From contig JALELZ010000019.1 of the NCBI GenBank assembly GCA_022768465.1, positions 1 to 47,324 of the forward strand: 47,324 nucleotides of DNA, read 5' to 3'. Under the pieces are notes generated by a model that saw only the letters and a list, made by a program, of their open reading frames with translations, was not told where the DNA came from and made no database searches. Source of the stretch: Lachnospiraceae bacterium. Its GTDB lineage: Bacteria > Bacillota > Clostridia > Lachnospirales > Lachnospiraceae. Made by a program: the position numbers and the translations under genes. The stretch's first letter is position 1. Each line of letters starts with the position of its first letter. This document shows positions 14,967 through 22,933 of this stretch, one piece after another.

Positions 14967-15899
14967 ATGGCAAAGATTTATACAGCAGCAGATCAGTTAG
15001 TAGGACATACACCGCTTCTTGAGCTTACAAATACAGAAAAGAAATACGGGCTTAAGGCAAAGATACTTGCAAAGCTGGAATATCTTAATCCTGCAGGATC
15101 GGTTAAGGACAGAGTTGCAAAGGCTATACTTGACGATGCAGAGGCAAAGGGCATCCTTAAAGCTGATTCAGTAATAATAGAGCCTACCTCAGGCAATACA
15201 GGAATCGGACTTGCTTCTGTGGCAGCTGCAAGAGGATATCGCATTATCATAGTTATGCCTGAGACAATGTCTGTTGAACGCAGACAGCTTATAAAGGCAT
15301 ACGGCGCAGAGCTTGTTCTTTCAGACGGCGCAAAGGGAATGACCGGTGCTATCAAGAAGGCAGAAGAGCTTAATAAGGAAATTCCTAACAGCTTTATCGC
15401 AGGACAGTTTGTTAACCCTGCAAACCCTAAGGCTCATTATGAGACAACAGGACCTGAGATCTGGGAGGATACAGACGGAAAGGTTGACTATTTCGTTGCC
15501 GGAATCGGTACAGGCGGAACAATTACAGGTGTAAGCCATTATCTTAAGTCAAAGAATCCTGATATAAAGGTAGCAGGAATTGAGCCTGCAACTTCAGCTG
15601 TTCTTTCAACAGGAGTTGCCGGAGCGCATAAGATCCAGGGTATTGGTGCAGGATTTGTGCCTGAGGTCCTTGATACAAAGGCTTATGATGAGATAATTGC
15701 AGTTGGCAATGATGAGGCATTTGCAGCAGGCAAGGAATTCGGCAGAACAGAGGGCGTACTTGTTGGTATTTCATCAGGTGCTGCTTTATATGCCGCTATT
15801 GAGATCGCAAAGAGACCTGAAGCAGAAGGCAAGACTATTGTAGTGCTTCTTCCTGATACAGGAGACAGATACCTTTCAACACCACTTTTCGCAGACTGA
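14967..15899 (+). CDS. cysK: Cysteine synthase A (O-acetylserine sulfhydrylase)
   Basis: PLP enzyme that makes cysteine from O-acetylserine and sulfide. [11 protein letters not shown] carries the PLP lysine (about residue 44), [10 protein letters not shown] binds the substrate carboxylate, GTGGTITG is the phosphate loop and GISSGAA lies near the C-terminus. Length 310 aa, the CysK norm. AAAGGGAG precedes the ATG. It has its own promoter, operator and tandem-Cys leader, and its own terminator. In Bacillus subtilis CysK also binds CymR as a co-regulator; the Rrf2 gene next door makes that arrangement possible here. Confidence 0.95.
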   Translation: MAKIYTAADQLVGHTPLLELTNTEKKYGLKAKILAKLEYLNPAGSVKDRVAKAILDDAEAKGILKADSVIIEPTSGNTGIGLASVAAARGYRIIIVMPETMSVERRQLIKAYGAELVLSDGAKGMTGAIKKAEELNKEIPNSFIAGQFVNPANPKAHYETTGPEIWEDTDGKVDYFVAGIGTGGTITGVSHYLKSKNPDIKVAGIEPATSAVLSTGVAGAHKIQGIGAGFVPEVLDTKAYDEIIAVGNDEAFAAGKEFGRTEGVLVGISSGAALYAAIEIAKRPEAEGKTIVVLLPDTGDRYLSTPLFAD

Positions 15900-15925
15900 T
15901 CAATACTTAAATATATAACTGTTAT

Positions 15926-15965
15926 AAGACCCGGGAATTATAGCCAGGGTCTTTCGTTTGTTTTA
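15926..15965 (+). terminator. Terminator of cysK
   Basis: AAGACCC (15926-15932) pairs with GGGTCTT (15947-15953), followed by the T-rich stretch TTTCGTTTGTTTT. It overlaps the start of the promoter of the next gene. Confidence 0.82.
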
Positions 15966-15991
15966 CTCTACCAACAAAGGGGGTATATACA
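15962..15991 (+). promoter_or_regulatory. Probable promoter and operator of the Rrf2 gene
   Basis: TTTACT (15962-15967) and TATACA (15986-15991), 18 bp apart, or TATATA (15984-15989) at 16 bp. The spacer holds TACC-N9-GGTA (15969-15985) and the octamer CTACCAAC, also found in reverse at the cysK operator. This suggests autoregulation by the Rrf2 protein. Confidence 0.45.
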
Positions 15992-16078
15992 ATAAATCGC
16001 TGTTGTGGTAAGCTACATAAGACAGAGCTAATAATAAAATTTGTAAATGACATTATAGATAGAACGGAGTAATTATAA

Positions 16079-16510
16079 ATGGCAATAGTATCAACAAAGG
16101 GCAGATATGCAATCAGAGTATTGCTTGATCTTGCAGAACACAGAAACGGCGCATACATTCCGATGAAGGAAGTAGCAGAAAGACAGGATATATCACTTAA
16201 ATATCTTGAGAAGATACTTCCGGTGCTTGCAAAAAATAACCTTATAAAGGGAGTACACGGAAAAGGCGGCGGCTATATGCTGACAAGAGAGCCTGAGGAT
16301 TACAAGATAGGAGAGATATTAAGACTTACAGAGGGAGATATTGCTCCGGTGGCATGCTTACAGCCGGGAGCGGAGCCTTGCGAAAAGGCGTCAGAATGCA
16401 GGACACTTCCTATGTGGAGCAAATTCAATGATATCATAAATGAGTATTTTGACGGCATTACATTAAGAGATCTCATGAAAACGAATGGCGGAAATGAGTA
16501 TATAATCTGA
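16079..16510 (+). CDS. Rrf2-family transcriptional regulator (CymR/IscR type)
   Basis: 143-aa winged-helix regulator. The N-terminus STKGRYAIRVLLDLAEH is the Rrf2 signature. The helix-turn-helix is about residues 25-50 (KEVAERQDISLKYLEKIL) and the wing is VHGKGGGYMLTRE. After the domain come three cysteines, C-x7-C-x5-C (CLQPGAEPCEKASEC). This resembles the Fe-S ligand triad of IscR, although the first spacing differs from the classic C-x5-C-x5-C. CymR of Bacillus lacks such a triad. The neighbour cysK and the shared operator half-sites argue for control of cysteine or Fe-S metabolism. ACGGAG upstream fits the ATG. Confidence 0.88.
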   Translation: MAIVSTKGRYAIRVLLDLAEHRNGAYIPMKEVAERQDISLKYLEKILPVLAKNNLIKGVHGKGGGYMLTREPEDYKIGEILRLTEGDIAPVACLQPGAEPCEKASECRTLPMWSKFNDIINEYFDGITLRDLMKTNGGNEYII

Positions 16511-16601
16511 AGATTCCTATAAATAAAGAAATCTTTGTATAAATTTAAGAAAAAAGTAGTGCAATTCTTTACGGTTCGGGTACAATGTAAGTTGGATTTT
16601 A

Positions 16602-16640
16602 ATGAAAAACTATATTGATCCGTTTATGGAGGAAATATGA
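16602..16640 (+). CDS. Possible 12-codon upstream ORF overlapping rfbA
   Basis: ATG 16602 opens a frame [12 protein letters not shown] whose TGA overlaps the rfbA start in an ATGA arrangement. Its own ribosome binding site is weak (TTGGA). It may couple translation to rfbA or be a chance frame. Low confidence. Confidence 0.2.
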   Translation: MKNYIDPFMEEI

Positions 16641-17530
16641 AAGGTATTATTCTTGCCGGCGGCTCCGGCACCAGACTTTATCCGCTGACAAAGGTAACAA
16701 GTAAGCAGCTTTTGCCTATTTATGATAAACCGATGATCTATTATCCGCTGTCTGTACTTATGAATGCAGGCATACAGGATATACTTATTATATCTACACC
16801 TCAGGATACACCTCGCTTTTCAGACCTTTTGGGTGACGGAAGCCAGTTCGGTGTAAATCTTTCTTATGCTGTACAGCCGTCACCGGATGGACTTGCACAG
16901 GCATTTATCATAGGTGAGGATTTCATTAACGGAGATCATGCGGCTATGGTGCTCGGAGATAATATATTCCACGGACACGGCTTCAGACAGAGACTTCAGC
17001 GTGCGGCATCCAAGGATAGCGGCGCTACAGTATTCGGCTACTATGTAGATGATCCGGAGAGATTCGGAATCGTTGAGTTTGATAAGAGCGGCAAGGCTAT
17101 ATCTATTGAGGAAAAGCCGGAGCATCCGAAGTCAAACTACTGTGTAACAGGACTATATTTCTATGACAACAGAGTAGTTGACTATGCCAAGAACCTTAAG
17201 CCGTCAGCAAGAGGCGAGCTTGAAATAACAGATCTTAACCGTATTTATCTTGAAAACGGAGAGCTTGAGGTCGAGCTTTTAGGTCAGGGCTACACATGGC
17301 TTGATACAGGTACCCACGAGTCACTCATGGACGCAGGAAACTTTGTGCGTACAGTAGAGACTCATGAGCACAGAAAGATAGCCTGCCTCGAGGAGATAGC
17401 TTATCTCAACGGATGGATCACAAAGGACGAAGTAATGAAGTCCTACGAAGTGCTCAAGAAGAATCAGTACGGCAAATACCTTAAGGATGTACTTGACGGT
17501 AAATACGTTGATAAGATAGAGGGAAGATAA
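16637..17530 (+). CDS. rfbA: Glucose-1-phosphate thymidylyltransferase
   Basis: First step of dTDP-L-rhamnose synthesis: glucose-1-P plus dTTP to dTDP-glucose. The N-terminus has the nucleotidyltransferase loop [13 protein letters not shown], then [17 protein letters not shown], the RmlA motif [10 protein letters not shown] and [10 protein letters not shown]. Length 297 aa, as expected for RmlA. GGAGG is 5 bp before the ATG. rfbB follows after 12 bp with its own GGAG. Confidence 0.95.
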   Translation: MKGIILAGGSGTRLYPLTKVTSKQLLPIYDKPMIYYPLSVLMNAGIQDILIISTPQDTPRFSDLLGDGSQFGVNLSYAVQPSPDGLAQAFIIGEDFINGDHAAMVLGDNIFHGHGFRQRLQRAASKDSGATVFGYYVDDPERFGIVEFDKSGKAISIEEKPEHPKSNYCVTGLYFYDNRVVDYAKNLKPSARGELEITDLNRIYLENGELEVELLGQGYTWLDTGTHESLMDAGNFVRTVETHEHRKIACLEEIAYLNGWITKDEVMKSYEVLKKNQYGKYLKDVLDGKYVDKIEGR

Positions 17531-17542
17531 GGAGTAAGCATA

Positions 17543-18568
17543 ATGAGAATAATCGTAACTGGCGGCGCAGGCTTTATCGGCAGCGTAATGGTGCAGTATC
17601 TTGTAAATACATATCCGGAAGATACAATTATCAATTTAGATAAGCTGACCTACGCAGGAAATCTTGAAAACCTTAAGCCTATAGAGGACAAAGCTAATTA
17701 TAAATTTATCAGAGGTGATATCGCAGACAGAAAGTTTGTGTTTGATCTTTTTGAACAGGAAAATCCTGACTGCGTTATTAACTTTGCCGCAGAGACTCAT
17801 GTAGACCGTTCGGTAAAGAACCCTGAGGATTTTGTTCGTACCAATGTTATGGGTACAACTACTCTGCTTGATGCCTGCAAGGAATTCTCAACTCCGAGAT
17901 ATCATCAGGTATCTACAGATGAGGTTTACGGAGATCTTCCGCTTGACAGACCTGACCTTTTCTTTACAGAGAATACACCGCTTCATGCATCAAGCCCTTA
18001 TTCAGCATCAAAGGCATCAGCGGATATGTTCGTTCAGGCATATCACAGAACCTTCGGTCTTCCTGTAACTATCAGCCGTTGCTCAAATAACTACGGACAG
18101 TATCAGTTCCCTGAGAAGCTGATCCCGCTTATGATCAGCCGTGCACTTAACGATCAGGAGCTTCCGGTTTACGGAACAGGAACAAATGTACGTGACTGGC
18201 TCCATGTTGAGGATCACTGCAAGGCTATCGACCTTATCGTAAGAAACGGAAAGATCGGTGATGTATATAACATAGGCGGACATAACGAGAGAACTAACCT
18301 TGATGTTGTTAAAACTATACTTGAGACTCTCGGTAAGCCTGAAACACTTATAAAGTATGTTAAGGACAGACCCGGTCATGACCGCAGATACGCTATCGAT
18401 CCTGAGAAGCTCGAGAAGGAGCTCGGATGGGTACCTACCTACAATTTTGATACGGGTATCAGACAGACTATTCAGTGGTATCTCGATAATCAGGATTGGA
18501 TGCAGCACATCCTTTCAGGAGATTATCAGACATACTTCAAAGATATGTACAAGGACAGAGTGCAGTAA
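17543..18568 (+). CDS. rfbB: dTDP-glucose 4,6-dehydratase
   Basis: Second step: dTDP-glucose to dTDP-4-keto-6-deoxyglucose. SDR fold with the NAD loop TGGAGFIGS at residues 6-14. It has the ETHVDRS motif, the catalytic STDEVYGDL segment, the YSASKASADMF Tyr-x3-Lys site, and RCSNNYGQYQFPEKLIPL. Length 341 aa. The stop TAA shares its last base with the ATG of rfbD (TAATG). Confidence 0.95.
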   Translation: MRIIVTGGAGFIGSVMVQYLVNTYPEDTIINLDKLTYAGNLENLKPIEDKANYKFIRGDIADRKFVFDLFEQENPDCVINFAAETHVDRSVKNPEDFVRTNVMGTTTLLDACKEFSTPRYHQVSTDEVYGDLPLDRPDLFFTENTPLHASSPYSASKASADMFVQAYHRTFGLPVTISRCSNNYGQYQFPEKLIPLMISRALNDQELPVYGTGTNVRDWLHVEDHCKAIDLIVRNGKIGDVYNIGGHNERTNLDVVKTILETLGKPETLIKYVKDRPGHDRRYAIDPEKLEKELGWVPTYNFDTGIRQTIQWYLDNQDWMQHILSGDYQTYFKDMYKDRVQ

Positions 18569-19422
18569 TGAAGGTATTGGTAACAGGCATCAGAGGACAG
18601 CTTGGCTATGATGTCATGAAGGTGCTTAAGGCGCGCGGCATTGAAGGCATCGGAGTGAATTCCGATGATATGGATATAACAAGTGCCGCTGCTATAGATA
18701 AGGTCATTAACGAGACTCATCCGGATGCGGTGATTCACTGTGCTGCATGGACAGCAGTAGATGCAGCAGAGGACAATGTCGATGCGGCAAGAGCTGTTAA
18801 TGTTGACGGCACGGCAAATATCGCGAGAGCCTGCGCTCGTACAGGCGCAAAGCTTATGTATTTTTCAACGGATTATGTTTTTGACGGAGAGGGCGCTACG
18901 CCTTGGAAGCCTGAGGATAAAACAAATCCGGTAAGCGTTTACGGACAGTCAAAGCTGGATGGTGAAAATGCTGTAAGAGAGCTTATTCCTGACAGACATT
19001 TCATCATTAGACTTCAGTGGGTCTACGGAATAAACGGCAAGAACTTTGTTAAGACAATGCTGAAGCTTGCAGAGACACATGATCATCTTACAGTAGTATC
19101 GGATCAGGTCGGAGGACCTTCATATACGCCTGATATAGCAAGACTGGCAGTTGATATGATAGTTACCGATGAGTACGGAACCTATCATGCTGCAAACACA
19201 GGCTATTGTTCATGGTATGAATTTGCAAAGGCTATATTTAAAGAGGCCGGCAAAAATGTAGATGTTGAGCCTGTAAGCTCAGATCAGTATCCGGCAAAGG
19301 CTAAAAGACCGCATAATTCAAGACTGGATACTTCAAAGCTTACAGAGCATGGCTTTGAGCAGCTTCCGCCGTGGCAGGATGCACTTAGCAGATTTATAAA
19401 GGAATTGAACGAAAACAGCTGA
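18568..19422 (+). CDS. rfbD: dTDP-4-dehydrorhamnose reductase
   Basis: Final step, NAD(P)H reduction to dTDP-L-rhamnose. N-terminal TGIRGQLGYDV loop, AAWTAVDAAE, STDYVFDGEG and YGQSKLDGENAV with the Tyr-x3-Lys pair. Start ATG 18568, coupled to rfbB; 284 aa. No rfbC (3,5-epimerase) lies between rfbB and rfbD or anywhere in the window, so the substrate must come from an unlinked epimerase or the product differs. Confidence 0.93.
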   Translation: MKVLVTGIRGQLGYDVMKVLKARGIEGIGVNSDDMDITSAAAIDKVINETHPDAVIHCAAWTAVDAAEDNVDAARAVNVDGTANIARACARTGAKLMYFSTDYVFDGEGATPWKPEDKTNPVSVYGQSKLDGENAVRELIPDRHFIIRLQWVYGINGKNFVKTMLKLAETHDHLTVVSDQVGGPSYTPDIARLAVDMIVTDEYGTYHAANTGYCSWYEFAKAIFKEAGKNVDVEPVSSDQYPAKAKRPHNSRLDTSKLTEHGFEQLPPWQDALSRFIKELNENS

Positions 19423-19430
19423 ATTTTTAG

Positions 19431-19470
19431 ACCGGCATGCAAAGCATATAAGAACTTTGCATGTCGGTAT
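19431..19470 (+). terminator. Hairpin terminator after rfbD
   Basis: ACCGGCATGCAAAG (19431-19444) pairs with CTTTGCATGTCGGT (19455-19468), 14 bp with one G-U, followed by ATTGTGTT. The T-tract is weak, so partial read-through into glmM is possible. Confidence 0.7.
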
Positions 19471-19560
19471 TGTGTTAAAATCAGCATAGTTATGAATATA
19501 CTGAAATATCATCAGGAGCTTACAGATCCGTGATATTCAGACAGAGACGTAGGAGACGGC

Positions 19561-20985
19561 ATGGGACGTTTTTTCGGAACAGATGGCTTCAGAGGCGAGG
19601 CAGGAGTTAAGCTTACTGCAGAGCTTGCATACAAGACCGGCAGATTTTTAGGTTATTATTACAAGCAAAAGAAGGCGGCGGGAGAAAGATGCCGCATAGT
19701 TATAGGTGAAGATACGAGACTTTCGTGTTCTATGATAGAAAATGCACTTGCGGCAGGAATTACGGCATCGGGAGCAGATGTATACCTTATGCATGTAACC
19801 ACTACCCCTTCGGTTTCGTATGCAGCAAGAAATGACAACTTTGACTGCGGAGTAATGATATCTGCCTCACACAATCCTTACTATGATAACGGAATAAAGG
19901 TCATAAACGGTGACGGCTCGAAGCTTGGAGACAGCGAGATAGCTGAGGTTGAAAGCTATCTTGACGGCTCTATGGGAGAGATACCTTATGCGCTCAGAGC
20001 TGAGATAGGTACTGTAAATGACTATTCAGAGGGAAGAGAGCATTACCGAGATCACCTTATAGCCTCAGCGATCGCTGATGCTAAGAATGTAAAAAGCTTA
20101 GGAAATACCGAACTTTCAGCTGAAGACAGAGCTTATGCAAGGACTTTATTTGCAGGAAGAAAAATTGCACTTGACTGTGCCAACGGCTCCGCTTCATTCC
20201 TTGCAAAGGAGGTTTACGAAGCATTAGGAGCAGAGGTCATAGTAAAGGCCTATACTCCTGACGGCATTAACATTAACGACAAGGTCGGCTCAACTCACAT
20301 AGACTCTATCACAGCCTTTACCAAAGAGAATAACTGCGAGATCGGATTCGCATATGACGGAGACGCAGACCGTTGCCTTGCTTCCGATGAAAATGGTCAG
20401 GAGGTCAACGGAGACCAGCTTATATATGCCTGTGCATTAAATATGAGATCCAAGGGACTTCTCAAGGATGATACCGCGGTAGTTACCGTTATGAGCAATT
20501 TCGGTTTGTTCAGAGCTTTCGAAAGAGAAGGGATCCGATATGAAAAGACTGCTGTTGGTGACAGATTTGTATGGGAATGCATGTCTGAGCACGGATATAA
20601 GCTTGGCGGTGAGCAGTCGGGACACATCATCTTTGCTGATAATGCCACTACCGGAGACGGTATACTGACCTCATTAAAGGCAATGCGTGTGCTTATTGAA
20701 AACGAAAAGAAGGCATCAGAGCTTTTTGAAGGCTGCAAAATGTATCCTCAGTCACTTAAGAATGTCAGAGTCGGGGATAAAAAGGCGGCTGTTGAAAATA
20801 CAGAAGTAAGAAATGCTGTTCTTAAGGCAGAAAAAGCATTAGGCGATACCGGAAGAGTACTGCTCAGAGAATCCGGCACAGAGCCTGTCGTAAGAGTAAT
20901 GGCAGAGGCTCCGACAAAGGAAGAGTGCGAGAAGCATTGCGATGATATTATTGCGGCAATGAAGGCAGCAGGTGTAATAATATAA
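19561..20985 (+). CDS. glmM: Phosphoglucosamine mutase
   Basis: Interconverts glucosamine-6-P and glucosamine-1-P for UDP-GlcNAc and peptidoglycan. It starts GRFFGTDGFRGE, has the phosphoserine loop ISASHNPYYDNG (about residue 101), the metal loop DGDADR (about residue 265), the sugar loop GEQSGH and the phosphate loop RESGTEP near the C-terminus. Length 474 aa, about 25 more than usual; the extra residues lie around 170-200 (NVKSLGNTELSAED). TAGGAGACGG precedes the ATG. The usual cdaA-cdaR-glmM order is absent: here glmM sits between rhamnose genes and glycosyltransferases, and the next gene starts after 4 bp. Confidence 0.9.
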   Translation: MGRFFGTDGFRGEAGVKLTAELAYKTGRFLGYYYKQKKAAGERCRIVIGEDTRLSCSMIENALAAGITASGADVYLMHVTTTPSVSYAARNDNFDCGVMISASHNPYYDNGIKVINGDGSKLGDSEIAEVESYLDGSMGEIPYALRAEIGTVNDYSEGREHYRDHLIASAIADAKNVKSLGNTELSAEDRAYARTLFAGRKIALDCANGSASFLAKEVYEALGAEVIVKAYTPDGININDKVGSTHIDSITAFTKENNCEIGFAYDGDADRCLASDENGQEVNGDQLIYACALNMRSKGLLKDDTAVVTVMSNFGLFRAFEREGIRYEKTAVGDRFVWECMSEHGYKLGGEQSGHIIFADNATTGDGILTSLKAMRVLIENEKKASELFEGCKMYPQSLKNVRVGDKKAAVENTEVRNAVLKAEKALGDTGRVLLRESGTEPVVRVMAEAPTKEECEKHCDDIIAAMKAAGVII

Positions 20986-20989
20986 GAAT

Positions 20990-22039
20990 ATGGATATAGT
21001 TTATAACTGTGATGACAGCTATGCGGTGCATACGGCTGTAAGCATTACATCTATCTTTGAAAATAACAGACTTGAGGAAAGCATCAGGATATTTATTTTA
21101 GGAAACAGGATATCCGAGGAATCTAAGAAAAAGCTTTCTTCAATAGGAGATATATATTCTGTCACGGACAGAACTGCCATGCAGCAGGGCATGGGAGCGG
21201 TGCCGAACGGCTTTAAGCGTGAGGTCAGAGTGATCGATCTTGAGGATTTTGAAGGAAGACTTAAGCTTATATTCGGAGAAGGCCTCGATGCAGGAAAATT
21301 TACCGTGACTGCACTTGCAAGGATATTTGCTCCTCAGTATTTACCTGAGGATGTTGAAAGGTATCTTTATCTTGACTGCGATACGGTAGTGAAGAGACCT
21401 TTAAATATGCTTTTTCAGACAAAGCTTGAAGATAAGCCGGCAGGACTTGTTCCGGAGCCGACTATTTATCCTGAGGTCAGAGAGTATCTTGGCATGAGCG
21501 CGGATACGCCTTACTTTAACACCGGAGTCATGCTCGTAGACAGAAAAGAGTGGGAAAGGCAGCAGATAACCTCAAGGTGTATCGACTATTATAAGGAAAA
21601 GAACGGCAGACTGCCGTTTTCTGATCAGGACATCATTAACTATGTTCTAAAGGACAATGTCAGAGTGCTGTGGCAGGGCTATGACTTTTTCTCAAATTAT
21701 CATTATCGCAGCTATAAAAGCCTTTGCCGCATAGCGAAGTGGTATAAAAAGATAATGAGCGAAAAAGAATATGATGCCGCAAGAGCACTTCCGGCGGTTA
21801 TACATTATGCAGGAGACGAGAGGCCTTGGATAAAGGGAAGCTTTAATCCATATACTGCCGATTATGAGAAATATCTTGAGCTTTCTCCTTGGGCGGGGGC
21901 AGAAAAAAATCCGGGCAGACAAAAGGAAATGCTTATGTATCATCTTATGAATCTTGTCACGGCGATATGCCCGGCATTAAGAGACAGGATATCACACAGC
22001 TATTACGAAAAAACTGTAAAGAAGAAACAGAAAACATGA
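20990..22039 (+). CDS. Glycosyltransferase family 8
   Basis: 349-aa retaining, metal-dependent sugar transferase of the GT-A fold (LgtC/GspA-like). The N-terminus NCDDSYAVHTAVSITSIF binds the nucleotide. The DxD motif is in YLYLDCDTVV (about residue 127). FNTGVMLVD and SDQDIINYVL are family motifs, and VIHYAGDERPW near the end matches the H-x-x-G-x-x-x-PW site. Donor and acceptor cannot be told from sequence. No good ribosome binding site precedes the ATG, 4 bp after glmM, so it is probably translated by coupling. The end overlaps the next gene by 4 bp (ATGA). Confidence 0.88.
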   Translation: MDIVYNCDDSYAVHTAVSITSIFENNRLEESIRIFILGNRISEESKKKLSSIGDIYSVTDRTAMQQGMGAVPNGFKREVRVIDLEDFEGRLKLIFGEGLDAGKFTVTALARIFAPQYLPEDVERYLYLDCDTVVKRPLNMLFQTKLEDKPAGLVPEPTIYPEVREYLGMSADTPYFNTGVMLVDRKEWERQQITSRCIDYYKEKNGRLPFSDQDIINYVLKDNVRVLWQGYDFFSNYHYRSYKSLCRIAKWYKKIMSEKEYDAARALPAVIHYAGDERPWIKGSFNPYTADYEKYLELSPWAGAEKNPGRQKEMLMYHLMNLVTAICPALRDRISHSYYEKTVKKKQKT

Positions 22040-22929
22040 CGACAGCGGCGATATTACTTAATTATAATGATGCTGAGGCAACCATAGACGCTATGAAGCG
22101 CATAGAGCATTTCAAAGCAATTGACTGTATAGTTGTTATGGATAATGCTTCCGCAGACGACAGCCTGAAAAAGCTTGAGCCGGCGGCAAGGGAATGCGTA
22201 AAAAAGACGGTACTCATTAAAAATAAAAAAAACGGAGGCTACGGCTACGGCAATAACATAGGCGTGCGCTATGCATATGATGTGCTTAAAACCGAGCTTG
22301 CAGTCATAGCAAATCCGGATGCGGCATTTAGCGAGTCTCTCATAAAAAAAATGCAGGCTGTGTTTAAGGAGCATCAGGATACCGGAGTTGTCGGAGCTGT
22401 TATGAGTGATGCAAAGCAGCTTGAGAAAACTGCGCTTAAGAATTATGATGAATTAAAGAGATCCGGTTGGTGCAAAAGAGGATTTTTTGCAGAGCTTTCA
22501 GCGAGCGGACCGATCCTTAAAAGACTATTTTCCGATCGCATTAACTTTAGCAGAGATTATTATGAAAAGAATGCTCCGCTCATTCCGGTTTATGCGGTTC
22601 ACGGCTCTCTGCTCATGGTCGATACCAAGGCATTTACCGAATGCGGAGGCTATGATGAGGACATGTTCCTGTATATGGAGGAATATGCACTCGGAGCACG
22701 AATGGAAAGGCTTGGTAAAAAGACCTTTCTTCTTTCAGAATGCTACTGTCATGAGGGTTCACACAGTATAAGCGGAGCCGGAAACAGTGCGGTAAAAAGA
22801 CAGAGCTTTCGCCGTGATTCTGAAAGGATATATTTTAAAAAATATTTGGACGCAGGGGCTTTCAAAATGCTTTTACTGAAAGCCGTACAGAGTATAGTTA
22901 TGTTGGAGACAAGATTATTTGTGAGATGA
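22036..22929 (+). CDS. Glycosyltransferase family 2, rhamnosyltransferase-like
   Basis: Inverting GT-A transferase of 297 aa. AILLNYNDAEATIDAM at the N-terminus, MDNASADDSLKKL, NGGYGYGNNIG and VIANPDAAF (DxD-like) match the WbbL/rhamnosyl branch. VHGSLLMVDTKAFTECGGYDEDMFLYMEE is the acceptor-side motif of the same branch. ATG 22036 is chosen because homology begins there and it overlaps the previous stop as ATGA; the frame is open upstream without homology. Next to rfbABD it most likely adds rhamnose to a surface polymer (inference). Confidence 0.85.
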   Translation: MTTAAILLNYNDAEATIDAMKRIEHFKAIDCIVVMDNASADDSLKKLEPAARECVKKTVLIKNKKNGGYGYGNNIGVRYAYDVLKTELAVIANPDAAFSESLIKKMQAVFKEHQDTGVVGAVMSDAKQLEKTALKNYDELKRSGWCKRGFFAELSASGPILKRLFSDRINFSRDYYEKNAPLIPVYAVHGSLLMVDTKAFTECGGYDEDMFLYMEEYALGARMERLGKKTFLLSECYCHEGSHSISGAGNSAVKRQSFRRDSERIYFKKYLDAGAFKMLLLKAVQSIVMLETRLFVR

Positions 22930-22933
22930 GTGC

